Below are positions 21,263 to 32,635 of a stretch of DNA of 64,000 bases, piece after piece (the stretch's first letter is position 1; each line of letters opens with the position of its first letter). This DNA is from Amylostereum areolatum (Eukaryota > Basidiomycota > Agaricomycetes > Russulales > Stereaceae), in the NCBI GenBank assembly GCA_012932865.1, contig SAXG01000007.1:806001-870000 (forward strand). The letters are read 5' to 3'. The notes below the pieces were generated by a model. It did no database searches and had not been told where the DNA came from. It saw nothing but the letters and a program-made list of their open reading frames with translations. A program made the position numbers and the translations under genes.

Positions 21263-22309
21263 TCAAGTAGTGAATTGATATTTCTTCGCCGCCTTACGCT
21301 CGACGAACGACGGCCAGAGCCAGTACAAAAGTTGGGCCCACTGATAAGATGACGGGTAAAACACGACCTTCTCTCCGTTGTCCACTGCCTGTTGGGAACG
21401 CAGCGCGACGGCCTCTGGGGTAAGGCCAACACGATTTGGTGTTGTGTCTTCAGCTCCTGTGTCGACGTCCACGGCGGAAGAGCGGAAGTTTCCTTGCACA
21501 GTGGACGGAAGGATATACGTAAAGGAAACCTTGGGGTGTTCGATAGCCAGGGCTTGATACAGCGCCAGAGATGCGGCTTTGGAAGAACCGTAAAGAGATC
21601 GGGTGGGAGCGGGGATGGCGGCTCCCAGGGAAGAGATGAGGAGGATGGAGGGCGCCCGGCTGGTACGTTCCATGAAGGGAATCTACGCCATCCGCGTCAT
21701 CATTTGCAAAGCATATGAGAAGCATACGACCTACCAGTGTTACCGCAGAAAGCAATGGGCCTAGGTAATTGGCATCAAGGGCCGACTGGGCTGCCTGGAC
21801 AGCTCTTTGTGCACCAGCGGCGGTGGGCCCATCAGGTTGGCCAGCACCGGCGACGTCCAGCAGTGGCCTTGTTGCCGAAACGCCAGCAGAGACGACAAGG
21901 GTATCAAGACCTCCCCATCCTATCAATTGCATGAGCTTGTATAGCAGATCATGAGAACACGGGACATACGATCTTTGAGAACCTCACGGACGCGCACAAG
22001 ATCCTCCGCGCGGGTGAAGTCGGCGACAACGCTGACTATTCTGTCGCTCGTCTTCACACCATCAGCGCATTTTTCCCTGGCCGCCTCGAGTTCGTCCCGT
22101 TTCCGTCCGACGAGACAGACCCTAGCGCCTCGTTGCGCATACCGAAGGGCGATGGCGAGTCCGATACCGCTAGACGCGCCTAGGACGACGATGCGTTCTT
22201 CATCCTTCGCAACCTGTAGGGTCCTGTTGTATCGGCCGGTCTTGGTGTAGAGAAAGCATAGAGAGCCAAGCGAGGCTAAGAGAGATGCAAGTTTGAAGGT
22301 AGAGGACAT
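21263..22309 (-). CDS. Classical short-chain dehydrogenase/reductase, membrane-anchored
   Basis: Three exons (about 21970-22309, 21738-21920, 21263-21686). The N-terminus has a hydrophobic segment (LASLLASLGSLCFLY), a probable membrane anchor. Then come IVVLGASSGIGLAIALRYA, the TGxxxGIG-type cofactor site, and ARVCLVGRKRDEL, where the Arg suggests NADP. LDTLVVSAGVSA corresponds to the NNAG strand, ILLISSLGAAIPAP to the catalytic Ser, and SLYGSSKAASLALY to the catalytic YxxxK. Layout resembles 11-beta-HSD/DHRS7-like enzymes; the substrate is unknown. It converges with the rhodanese-like gene and diverges from MET2. Confidence 0.9.
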
Positions 22310-22622
22310 GGTCGTTCGCAAGAGGAGAGGGCTCGGGGGAATCCGAGTGTCACGTGTAAGACCGTCCGCATTTCCGAACCCGAGCTTCTTCATCTCCAAT
22401 TGAACAACGCAACAACGCAACGCCGACCGCCCCCGTCGAGTCAGACTCGGAATCTTGGTACATCGAACCACCTCGGAAATCGCGCGAGGGTCTTCACTAT
22501 ATAGAGGGGAGTATAAGGCCTGTGCTACGACCACAACGCCTGGATCTCTGGGCTCGTTGATCAGGCTTGCTTCATTTTGACGGCGCGACTTGCTCAGATC
22601 TTGATACTCTCTGGCTACAACT
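22310..22622. promoter_or_regulatory. Divergent promoter between SDR and MET2
   Basis: 313 bp between start codons. A TCACGTG core sequence lies at about 22350, resembling the CACGTG E-box bound by Cbf1-type regulators of sulfur amino-acid genes in yeasts. That link is inference only. Confidence 0.4.
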
Positions 22623-24096
22623 ATGACCGAGCTCGCGTTTCGGATCGACCAGAGTGTACATCATGTCCAGACATTCACTCTCGAGTGCGGCGTCACCCTG
22701 CGTGATGTTCCCGTGGCGTACAAGACCTGGGGCCGTCTCAACGATGCCAAAGACAACGTCATGGTAATCTGCCACGCATTCACAGGCAGCGCCGATGTCG
22801 AGGACTGGTTCGTTTTTTCTGTACTTCTCTTACATCGACGGAGAGACTTATGCGGATACGATCAGGTGGGGTCCGCTCATGGGCCGGGGGAAAGCGTTCG
22901 ACCCCGCACGTTTCTTCATCTTCTGCGCCAACGTCATGGGCTCGCCGTACGGAACGGCGTCACCCGTCACAACGAACCCGGATACGGGCAAAGCGTACGG
23001 CCCCGAGTTTCCTGCCACCACAATTAGAGACGACGTCCGGTTCGTCCATATTATGACCCTCTCCAGGCAAGACACTGACTCCTCCTTCGAAATCTTCAGA
23101 TTGCACAAACTCGTTTTAGACTCCCTCGGTGTGCAGTCTGTCGCAGTCGTCATCGGCGGGTCCATGGGCGGCATGGCCGTACTCGAGTGGCCGCTGTGCA
23201 CCCCGACAAACTTCGTGCGGCACATCATCCCTATCGCGACTTCCGCGCGCCACTCGGCATGGTGTATCAGCTGGGGCGAAGCCCAACGCCAGAGCATTTA
23301 CAGCGACCCCGGATACGAGGACGGGTACTATCACGCGCAGCCCACGTCGGGCCTCGCCGCCGCGCGCATGGCGGCACTGCTCACCTACCGCTCGCGCGAC
23401 TCGTTCGAGAGCCGGTTCGGGAGGAAACCACAGGCGAGCGCCGTCGTGAAGACCGCCTCTGGGCCCACGCAGGTCAAGACAGTGGCTTCGGTGGGTTCCG
23501 ACCACGACGCGCTTGCACATCACAACGATGGACATAGAAATGCAAAACCGCGTGTGCCCACACCGTCTACCGATTCCTCTTCATCGGGTCCACCCGTTTT
23601 CTCCGCCCAATCCTACCTCCGCTATCAAGGCGACAAGTTCACCGCCCGCTTCGACGCCAACTGCTACATTCACATCACCCGCAAGCTCGACACGCACGAC
23701 CTCGCTCGGGACCGGCCTTCTCCCTCCTCTCCAGACGCGCCCGAAGACGATACCGCAGCACTCGCGCGGGTGCTCGGACAACTCCCACACCGTGCGCTCG
23801 TCATCAGCGTGCAGACGGACGGGCTCTTCACACCTTCGGAGCAGCGCGAGATCGCGGCGCACGTCCCCGACGCGGAGCTCGTCGTCATCCAGTCCCCGGA
23901 CGGACACGACGGGTTCCTTCTTGAGTTTGAGCAACTCAATACGCATATCATGCGGTTTTTGAGGCGGGAGTTCCCGGGGTACTATGTGGGGAAGGGGCTG
24001 GGGGACGATGATGAGGCTGCGGCGGCCGAGGAAGGGTTTGAGGTGAAGAAGACGAGCATGTTTGGGGAAGCAGAGGCGGATATCACCAGATGGTGA
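22623..24096 (+). CDS. MET2: Homoserine O-acetyltransferase
   Basis: This enzyme transfers acetyl from acetyl-CoA to L-homoserine, the first committed step to methionine in fungi. Exons 22623-22807, 22866-23039 and 23100-24096 give 451 aa. It is an alpha/beta-hydrolase fold: VPVAYKTWGRLND, VICHAFTGSADVEDWW, GPLMGRGKAFDP and FFIFCANVMGSPYGTASP. The nucleophile Ser sits in VVIGGSMGGMAVLEWP (about 23150-23190). The acid Asp is in SVQTDGLFTPSEQ and the base His in SPDGHDGFLLEF (about 23890-23930). A Ser/Thr-rich insert lies before FSAQSYLRYQGDKF. The C-terminus is acidic. The length fits fungal Met2. Confidence 0.95.
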
Positions 24097-24963
24097 CCTG
24101 ACGCATTGAATATTAAAGAATCTTCGGCACGGTGACTGCCCGATAAATTATTGAGGAATAATAGTCCATATAGAGGACAACTCGACGACCTCGAGAGCGA
24201 AGCTCAAGCGCTTGGACAGTTGAAAGGCTTTGGCCGTCAGCGACTCAGCGTCGGCGTTACGACTCCACAAGAGCGACGAGCGTCGATGACGCTGTATTCC
24301 TTCTCCTGCAAACTCTATTGGTTCAGAGTCTTTGGAAACATCAGTGAATAAACCCGTAACCTGCTCTCACGACGGAACTGACGAGACAAGCAGTTGTGGA
24401 CTCTAGGCGCGTGTTTCTCCGATGCTGTGAGTCCTCTCGGAATTTCATATTGTGTTTTAGCAGCTTTCCCTCCATCTAGGCTTCCTTCTACGTTGTATAT
24501 GCACAACTATTCATCAGCCTTTAAGCTCTAAACACGATTCTAAACACGATTCTAAACGCCCTTCTGTAACCAACAAACATTCATGTACGCGCTCTGAATC
24601 AGTATCTTAGCTTCACCCTCCTTGACTTCCAAGATGGTTGTGATCTTCACATTGAAATCCTCGACGACGACTCGGATGAGAACTGTAAGGAGCGCGATGT
24701 CGACGACATTTACGGTAAACGCACTGCACGCCAGGACGCGGGGATTATGTATCGATGGCGCCGATTCACCTGACCAAAACCGTCGCCACTGATGCAGAAA
24801 CAAGAGGGATCGTAACACGTATGCAGCGCACAGATAACGCGCGGTTTCGTACAGTTTCTGCATAAGTACGACATCTACATGGGGAGACAGTTGCCGTCGC
24901 GCTAATTCTGCTGAGACGGCGGTGAATATTGTTCGCGCCGAGGAACGTTCCTCCGCCGCATGG
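24097..24963. other. Mostly intergenic; one weak open frame
   Basis: A minus-strand frame at 24552-24863 (103 codons) contains VNVVDIALLTVLIRVVVEDF, which looks hydrophobic, but I see no start context, splice support or known family. The rest is the 3' region of MET2 and of the Smr gene. Confidence 0.3.
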
Positions 24964-26436
24964 TCAGGCCTTATTCTTGCCCCGCCCGAGCTGCACGACG
25001 ATCACACCATTGTTGGTCGGGTCGAGTGCCGCCAAGAGACTATGCCTGTGACGCAGTAACGTTCGTGTCAGTTGCGCCTGATATCAGACGAATACAAGAT
25101 ACAGACTTCTTTATATGCTTAGCAATAGCTGGTCCGATCTTTGGGACGTTGTTATCAGCGTGGAGACCCTTGCCTGCATGAAGATGGTGAGTGGCGTAGG
25201 TAAACAGCAGTGCATACATGGACTACGCACCGACAATGAGGCGGACCTCGTCGTCGCCGCGCTCTTGCCCCTCTTGAATCGCCCGATCGGCGTACTCGAC
25301 TGCCTCGTTCACGTATAGCCCATGCAAATCGATTTCACCCGGTCGGCGGCCCTGAGCCGCGTCGATACACAAGCTCCGCCAGCTGAACATATTCGGATAC
25401 GCACCTCATTCTTAACTGTTCACCGGAATCCAACGTTGGCGAATAGTCCGAAGGCGAAGAAACTCATGACCCACCTTTGTAGATCAATGGACTCGCCTGT
25501 GCATGCAGCTTCCCCATCTCCCTTTTGTGTTGTTTCCCCTCTTCAGAAAGCTCCTTGGCCCGCGCGTGTTGTCCTTGTTTGTGCGCCAGTTGACTTTTCT
25601 TAAACGCAAGCCCCATGGCGTCGCCTTCCTCATTTGCACGTCGGCGCAGCTCGTCATACTCCGGGCTATCCTGGTTGACCTGATGGAATCATATAGAAGG
25701 TGAGACTTATCGGAGACAACAGAAGATGGATGACACGCACGTCATGTGGACGTCCATGGGGTGGAGGCGAGGATGGATGCCTAGGAGGTGAGGATGGACG
25801 CCTGGGAGCCTGTCTCTGTGGATGAACTGGGCCGAGCGATTTCTGTTGGGGTGGCTGAGGGTGTCTCTGCTTCTTCTTCTTCTTCTTCTTCTTCTTCTGC
25901 TTTTTCTGCTGGGCCTGCGGGGCCTTTTGACTAGGATAGTCTGCTTGACCGTGCGTCGCTTTCTGTTCGTCAGAAGGCTCAGAGGATACCTGCTGGGATG
26001 GAGGACGCTCCTGTTGGATGACGAGGGCAGGCGCTGGGCTGTAGCTGGCACGATCGGTCGTGTTGTAGGTTCCGGGGGGGCTATGCTCCCTAACAAAGGG
26101 GGTAGATTCCAAGGGTTGTCTTATCTGCGGAACGGGCGAATAAACGATTTGTACATGAGATGAGGGGGGCGGGGATGGAGGCAGGAGTGCGTGTGTATCG
26201 CGCCTGTTGGCGAAGGAGGCATATCCTGGCGGCCAGGGTTGTGGGGCAGGTACCAAGGGTGCCTGGTCGTCAGCGGCCGTGTACTCGTGTCGCCCATGTT
26301 CATGAGACGCCGGGCCTCGATCAACGGGGGCATATCTGGCGGGGATTGGTCTCTGTTCTTCGTCGTCGTAGCCACATACACAGAGAAAGGATATAGACGA
26401 GACGATATTGTCGGCAAGCGTGGCGAGAAACCCCAT
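24964..26436 (-). CDS. DUF1771-Smr domain protein
   Basis: Smr domains bind or cut nucleic acids (MutS2-related). Fungal DUF1771-Smr proteins are small cytosolic or nuclear factors linked to RNA quality control. The N-terminal exon (from 26436) is disordered and Pro/Gln-rich, ending in a run of nine lysines coded by a TTC microsatellite. The next exon gives DUF1771: SPEYDELRRRANEEGDAMG, AFKKSQLAHKQGQHARAKEL and EEGKQHKREMGKLH. The Smr part is EIDLHGLYVNEAVEYADRAI, DDEVRLIVGKGLHADNN, VPKIGPAIAKHI and LDPTNNGVIVVQL, with stop TGA 24964-24966. The motifs DLHG and GKGLH are the signature. The junction just before EIDLHG does not splice cleanly in my hands, so one intron border is uncertain. Confidence 0.87.
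25871..25897. repeat. TTC/GAA microsatellite in coding sequence
   Basis: Nine TTC units, read on the minus strand as AAG/GAA-type codons that encode the polylysine run of the Smr protein. Expected to vary in length between strains. Confidence 0.8.
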
Positions 26437-28238
26437 AGCGGGGACGATGGGGCGTGAGAGCGCGAAGAAAAAGCAAGGACGGGACGGGACGGTATTTGAG
26501 GCTGTCGTTGGGGTTAATCGCGCTTGCTGTCAGCGCTCGATGAATAGAACTGAAGGCTGTTGTTGATTCCGGACGTCCAGCCTTTCTTTGACGCTTGCCG
26601 CAAGGCAGACACGAGGCCGGCGCATCGTGTACTTGACCCGGACACGGGGAAGCAGGTAGTCCCAAGGGAGGGTGTCTCACGACATCCATCTCTGTCTTAA
26701 GGGACTGAGGAAGGGTCGACGAGCTTGAGCGAGAAAGTATCCATGATTGAGAATAAAGCGTCTGTAGAGTAAAGCCAGTGCTTTATTCCGAGAGAGGTAT
26801 TATCCACACGCGCCGCGCGACGAACACATGGGCATATGCCAGTCCGAAGATGTGCCAGTATACAGTGTGATGAAGAAAAGTCGTGTCGGACTGGGAATGC
26901 GGGGCCCGGCTTCGCAGACGCGTATCAAAACAGACGTCGGATTGGGGGGGGGGGGGGGGGGGGGTACACGTCTTCTTCATTTCAGTGTTCCGCACATTCT
27001 AAGTACAGAAAATGGGGCAACCCACCTCTTGCTATGGATGTGAGTGGAGCATAGGGAAGCGTGCGCAGAGCATGTCCACCCCACTGGGCCCAACGGATGT
27101 CTTGATCTTGTGAATTGCGAGCTTGTAGACCTAACTGGGCAGTGAGGCCTGAGGCTTGGGCGCTGCATAGCGGGAGGAACAAAAGAAGCTCCAGCGCGCT
27201 AAGTCTCCAAGTTTGATCTTCCTGCACCGTGAAATTGAGGCCGATGTTCGAATTGAGGGTATATCCGCCTTGGTCTGCACGAGTACATGATGAACAAGAT
27301 GACGGGGAAAGAGACGGGGAAAGAGACGAAGGCGGTGTTGGAGAGGGGAGGATCAAGGAGGGTGAGGAAGACTGGGACCACTACTACTGGCATTGATGCG
27401 GGGCCTCGAGGAACCAACAGGACGACTTTATCTTCTGTTTGAAGTCTGGCTGCGAGAGACTATCACTACGAGGAACCTGGCTAGAGTACAGGCTATAAGC
27501 CTCAGCTCGCACCAGACGCGTCAAATAAGATGGAACCTTGGGAACATTTCACGCATTGGACCTTCATAGCCGAGCAACACATCGAGTACGAGCGAGAAGG
27601 ACGGGTAAGATATCAGTATCGTTCATCGGAGTAGGTGACCGGTGAACGTCGGACGTTGAACGTGCGAGAGAAGGTGCGGGCTTGGACCTGAGCCAGGACG
27701 CGTGGATGGGTTCGAGTCTATGAGACGAGTCAGCCTCTGGAACGATAAAAGAAAGGAGAGGAGGAAAACTCACGGCAGTCGTCCACAGGTTGTAAGCAGA
27801 TATGAGAGGCTACCTCGAAGAGTTGACCACGGCGAATCCTCCGGCCGTGGCTTTTGGCGAGAACCGCCCCGTCCTTCCCCTCTCCTTGTTCTTGTCGCCT
27901 GAGTGGGCATCAGACCGTGCGACTGGAAGACAGGACTCTGATTCGATTGAGAATATGTGGGTCCGTGGTGCTGGTGGCACAACGAGAGATACTTCCTCGT
28001 TGAGCGTGTGGATGGCGGGAGAGCGCATAGACCGTCTGGGATGGAGAAGGGCTGACAGCCTTGAGGACCGGACGAACTGGTTGCAAAAGAGTCCTTACGA
28101 ACTCGGACGTGTGGACGGGAGATCGACCGGGAGATCGACCGGGCCTTCCAAGTGGAACTTTGTCTCCGAAAGGTCGTTGCGGATGGGGAAAACGACAAGT
28201 TGGACGGTCACAGAGCACCAGGAGCACCAGGAGCAGGG
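26437..28238. other. No confident gene; several weak minus-strand frames
   Basis: Open frames at 26982-27356 and 27770-28198 (minus) are Ser/Pro-rich with no family I recognise. They may be exons of one gene read leftward. A CTTTCCCCG-type direct duplication lies near 27300-27325. The stretch ends at the TA where transposon copy 2 inserted. I could not show that a gene frame crosses the insertion. Confidence 0.3.
26944..26964. repeat. Poly-G tract, 21 G
   Basis: An uninterrupted run of 21 G on the plus strand. Such a tract can form a G-quadruplex and stall polymerases; its length in the assembly may be inexact. Confidence 0.85.
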
Positions 28239-28240
28239 TA

Positions 28241-28309
28241 CAGCCGTTTGCATAACCGACTGGAATCCGCGCGTCGAGAAACTTGTTTGTCAGAGCCAAA
28301 CATTGCCTT
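28241..28309 (+). repeat. Left terminal inverted repeat, copy 2
   Basis: 69 bp, exact inverted match to 32193-32261, directly after the TA duplication. Confidence 0.92.
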
Positions 28310-28389
28310 TTCGGGAAATCACGTCTGCTGCGGGAGTGACAGCTGTGCGTCGCGAGGTCAGCTTTGCAGTGTCTTGAGTCCTGACCGCA

Positions 28390-29481
28390 ATGGCACCTCC
28401 CCTTAACCCTCAACTTCGAGAACGCATTGTCGAATGGCGGGAGCGTTTTACAGTCTCCGAGATCACTGAACTCGCGCAGTGCTCAAAAAGCACAGTCTAT
28501 GAAATCCTCCGCCTTTATCGCGAGACAGGTTCAGTGCATAGTCCCCATGGACTGTTGTCCCATGGCCGCTCCCGCATCCTTTCATTTGGAGAGCTCACAT
28601 CCATCAACTCCTGGTTGGTCCAAGAGCCAGCAATGTTTCTTGACGAGATTCAAGACCGTCTTGACAAGGAGCTCGGAGTGTACGTTTCACTTGCAACCGT
28701 CGCCCGCGCTGTTCGCAGCCTTGCTCTCACTCACAAGCGGATATCAAAGGAGGCATTGGAACGAAACGATGCCGTTCGCGCAATGTGGGATGCAGCTTGG
28801 GGGGATATACCCATGGAGAGCATAGTCTGGTTGGATGAATCTGGGGTGGATGATCGGGCACATCAGCGGACAATGGGAAGGGCACCACTGGGATCTGCAT
28901 GCGTCCGCCGTGACCTGTTCTTCCATGGCACACGCCTGACAATGCTCCCAGTGCTCTCCTGTGATGGGATCATTGCTTTGGATCTTCTCGAAGGATCAGT
29001 CAACCGTGAGAGGTTCCTCCATTTTCTGCGGGAGGATGTTGTACGCTTCAATTTCTTCTGGATGTCTGTGTCATGCTTATGCCTGTGTTGTGCTCATATA
29101 GGCACCCCTTCTCAACTCATATACTCCAGACAATCCAAGCCGTAATTCTGTGGTAGTCATGGATAATGTTGCCTTTCATCATGGAGACGAAGTGCGGGAG
29201 ATCATTGAGAATGACTGTGGTGCGTTGTGCTGTCTGAAAGCTCCGGCTTCAAGGTATACTAACCAGTTTTAATGACAGGTGCAAAGCTTATATACCTACC
29301 ACCATACTCCCCCGACATGAATCCCATCGAGCAAGCTTTCAGTAGTATCAAAGCCTTCTTGCGCCGTAATGAAAGCCACTTCACTGGACCTCACATGCGC
29401 GCTGAACTCATCCATCTTGCTATGGAAGAAATAACGAATGAAGATGCCATTGGCTGGATTACAAACTGCGGGTATTCGTAA
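28390..29481 (+). CDS. DDE transposase (Tc1/mariner/IS630 type), copy 2
   Basis: Exons 28390-29040, 29102-29219 and 29279-29481, 323 aa. The product is the same as copy 1: helix-turn-helix N-terminus, Asp in WLDESG, Asp in VMDNVAF and Glu in MNPIEQ. Both introns have plain GT-AG borders (GTACGC...ATAG and GTGCGT...ACAG) and are about 60 nt. The triad is complete only after both introns are removed, so activity depends on splicing, which would confine it to hosts that recognise these introns. The start ATG lies 149 bp inside the element end. Confidence 0.92.
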
Positions 29482-29647
29482 AGTAGGTAACGAACGTGGG
29501 GTAGATGTATGGACAGAGGTGATTATGCGACAGATGAGGGAGTAGTAGGTTAGCGGAAGGTTATGCAGTGTAGTAAAGAGTGGGGGGTCAGGACAGCATG
29601 GTGTATGTACAGAAAATATTAGGCAACATTATAAAGGTTCGAGAAAC

Positions 29648-31694
29648 TCACTTATCCCCGAAGACATCGTACTCTGAAAAGAGAGACCGTACATAGTCTT
29701 TCTTCATGCGTAAACGCCTAGAGAATTGCTCTGCGGATGCAACGAGAACTCTCAGGCTATCGCTATCACCCCCGGTGAGTGACACCAAGGTGTCAAGGTC
29801 TAGCGAGGGCAAGGTTTCAAGGGTGATCTCCGCCGAAACAAGCATGGAGTGGTACTGCAACAGGTCATGTCCATCACGTTCAAGGATAGTGAGGAAAAAG
29901 TAATATAACTCATCCTGACGCCGAGGCATAGGAGAGAAAGGCAGGGCAGGAGGCGGTGCTGGAGATAACATGGAAGCGGGGGTCGCCGATGAACCTGCGG
30001 CAGAGGGAAGGGGAGGCGGAGAAATGCCGAGAACAGCAGATATCATAGCACTTTGTTGATTGACGAGGCCAGCGATGACGGGGACAAGAGCGGTGGCGGC
30101 ATCTGTGGGTGCAGCGGGTGTGGCGGTAGGTGTCATCACAGAATGTGGGCCTGAACGTCCACGGGCCTTGTGCGGGCGCAGACGACCATCGCGCACGCCA
30201 TCAAACTCCTCAGTATTAGGAGGGTACTTGACAGTCGTTTCTTTCGCATCCTATCGAGATAGAGAAGGTCAGTACAGCATTGATCATATTCACAGAGGCT
30301 ACTCACAACAGCGGATGCCCAACGCTTCAATCGCTTCCGATTAAGGCCAATGTGTCCATCTTGGGTTGGATAACAGAAGCCTTGCTCGTTGTGCTCGCCG
30401 CGATGCTTGTCACACTTGTACATTTCCTTCAGCTCGAGAATGATAGTACCCTGACGCTTGATCGAGTCAGAGTACGAGTCCGTGTTTGGAACCTGAGAAA
30501 TACAATAAGTTTGGCAGGTTCATTAAATATACGTGCAGGCTTACCTCGGTTCCAGCACACGTTGGTCCGAGTTCCTTGTCGTGCTGGAGCACGGCATCAA
30601 ACGGCTACAAGTCCCAATATTAGTCAAAGCAGAAGAACAGGGATGAAACCACATACACGCTTGCGCAGCCGGAAAGCCTCCATGGCGTCAAGGTCAAGTT
30701 CGATGTAGACATCACGAGGCCGTTTACGGAGTAAGGCCTCCCGAATTGCGAACCAGTCTTCATCTGAATCGACACTTGATGCATCACCCTTGCTGCAGGT
30801 AACAGAACGTTTAGGTATATGTTTGTATAACAATAGACGGAACAACTTACTTGACACCAGTCCAACGAATCTTGAAGGGTACGTTGATGGAGAACTGCCC
30901 ATCCAACCCATGGATACGAAGGCCTTCAGCTACGAGAGACTCACGCGGAGTACTCGGGGTGATAGCGACAGTGGTGACCTTCGTGTCGTGAGTCCTCTTT
31001 GAACTCGCAGAGCTCTTGCCCTTCGCGGAACGTGGCACAGCCGGGGTGTAATAGACAGTGTAATGTGTGGTGTAGCCTGCAGGTAATTGGTCAGTATGCT
31101 CATTGTTAATGAAGAATGGATCAACGCACGGTCATTCGATGACGACGCAGCAGATCCTGGGGCGGAGGGTAGAAACCCAATGGCATCGCTTGTGTTCCCA
31201 GCCAAGGGAGTGCCGGAGTTAGCCTGGAGGGCGACTGGTGCCGACTGTTGAGGCATAGGTGGAGGCGGCGGCGGCAACTGTGGGCCTGGAGGTGGTGGTG
31301 GTGGCAGCGGCAGGCCTGGGGGCGGCGGAACTGGGGGCAGCGGAACTCGAGGTAGTGAGGCGAGCGTTGGGGCAACTACTCCGGGGTTGGCAGCCTGCCA
31401 TCGTGCCGTCAACATATCGAGAACACGACGTTGATCTTGAGGCGACAGGCGCGCGAAGCCGGCTTGTCGCGACTCCTCCATCTCATCTTGGGATGTGTAG
31501 AATTGAGGAGGATTGACCGCTCCATCTAGAGAAAGTCAGCACCGCACACAAACTCTACTGGTACGTAACGTACCAATCCCTCCCGGGTTCACAAGCCAGT
31601 GGATCGACACAGGTCGGGGAGCCTGCGGGTGTCGATAAGGAACGAATCGCGGTGTCAAAGGACGAGACGGTCCACGAGGGTCTGGAGAGGACAT
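29648..31694 (-). CDS. Transposon passenger gene: proline-rich, CHC-motif, SAM-like protein (copy 2)
   Basis: Exons on the minus strand: 31574-31694, 31130-31525, 30851-31076, 30657-30792, 30545-30604, 30307-30492, 29648-30250. The 575-aa product is identical to copy 1, and both copies keep all six introns and every splice border. Purifying selection cannot be inferred from two copies this young. Still, the intact frame shows that the progenitor element carried a functional-looking gene. Function unknown; see copy 1 for the domain layout. Confidence 0.85.
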
Positions 31695-32192
31695 GAGGGA
31701 GGGAGCGGGAAAAAGATGGGGATGGAACTCACAAGCTCAAAACCCGAGGCTTTTTATCATCTTCGCCAACTTCACCGCAACTTCGCCGTGCTCCTGTCAT
31801 CCACCAGAATCCCACCCTCGTTGTTGCCCTTCAATCATGCGCAGTTTTGGTTTCTAGAGAGATCCAAATTAAGTGTAAGCATCCAAGACCACGAGGGGGA
31901 CGTCTCCGAGGCTCCCGACTCCTCACTCACCGAGTATCCAAGCAACAAGGGTGGTTTGTGCTCGTTGTTGAGGTTTTTCAGGGTATTGAAGGCTTCTAGG
32001 CCAGCTATGAGGAGTTTTCATGACTCCCGAAGCCCGACACGGAGAGTGTTGATCACTCTGGAGAGGTCATTTGGGTGGAAAGTAGATGGAACATGTCGTC
32101 AATGGTCATCGCAAAGATCAGGAAGCCCGCTCCTGAACAGCACGAAGTCACAAATGAGTCACTGCGTGACGAATGTGATAAGCACTCCCAAT

Positions 32193-32261
32193 AAGGCAAT
32201 GTTTGGCTCTGACAAACAAGTTTCTCGACGCGCGGATTCCAGTCGGTTATGCAAACGGCTG
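32193..32261 (-). repeat. Right terminal inverted repeat, copy 2
   Basis: 69 bp, exact inverted match to 28241-28309, followed by TA at 32262-32263. Confidence 0.92.
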
Positions 32262-32263
32262 TA

Positions 32264-32627
32264 GGTGCAGTCGATTGAGCGGCTCGGTTCGGAATCTTTG
32301 GAGCCGCAGATATGTAGCTGAACAGAGTTGAACTGTGACTGCCGCAGCGACGAATCGCCAGACTCCCAGTCTCACGCCTATCCCCGAAAATGCTTTGCGG
32401 CATAGGCTTTAGCGTCGGCGTCACGAGATGAGACTTGCGAGGTACGAAGCGAGTCAAGCGACATCTGCTAGCGTCTGCTTTGCACCTCGATCCCCGCCAG
32501 TGTACATCTCTCCGAGGCGGACAAAATACTCCGTTTCTACTCCGTCAACGTACTCGAGAGCCATGTCACTATGCACTTGGACCATGTGTTCACTGAACGC
32601 CGACCGCGCTCTCTGGACATCCCATCG
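32264..32627. other. Short spacer with possible coding remnant
   Basis: A minus-strand frame at about 32454-32627 (SEHMVQVHSDMALEYVDG, ending in DVA) continues across the hAT-like insertion site to a stop just beyond it. It may be the last exon of an unknown gene. No family recognised. Confidence 0.3.
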
Positions 32628-32635
32628 ACGATCAT

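Larger units (their letters stand above)
28241..32261 (+). mobile_element. Tc1/mariner-type DNA transposon with passenger gene, copy 2
   Basis: 4,021 bp, flanked by TA at 28239-28240 and 32262-32263. It is the exact mirror of copy 1: for every position x here, 42636 minus x gives the matching base, shown by start and stop codons, splice sites and all open frames. Terminal 69-bp repeats are intact. The transposase lies on the plus strand near the left end and the passenger gene on the minus strand. The two copies are 13,845 bp apart and inverted. Confidence 0.93.

Noticed and set aside
28239..32263. Host gene split by transposon copy 2
   Set aside because: Frames on both flanks exist but I could not join them into a coherent coding sequence, unlike copy 1.
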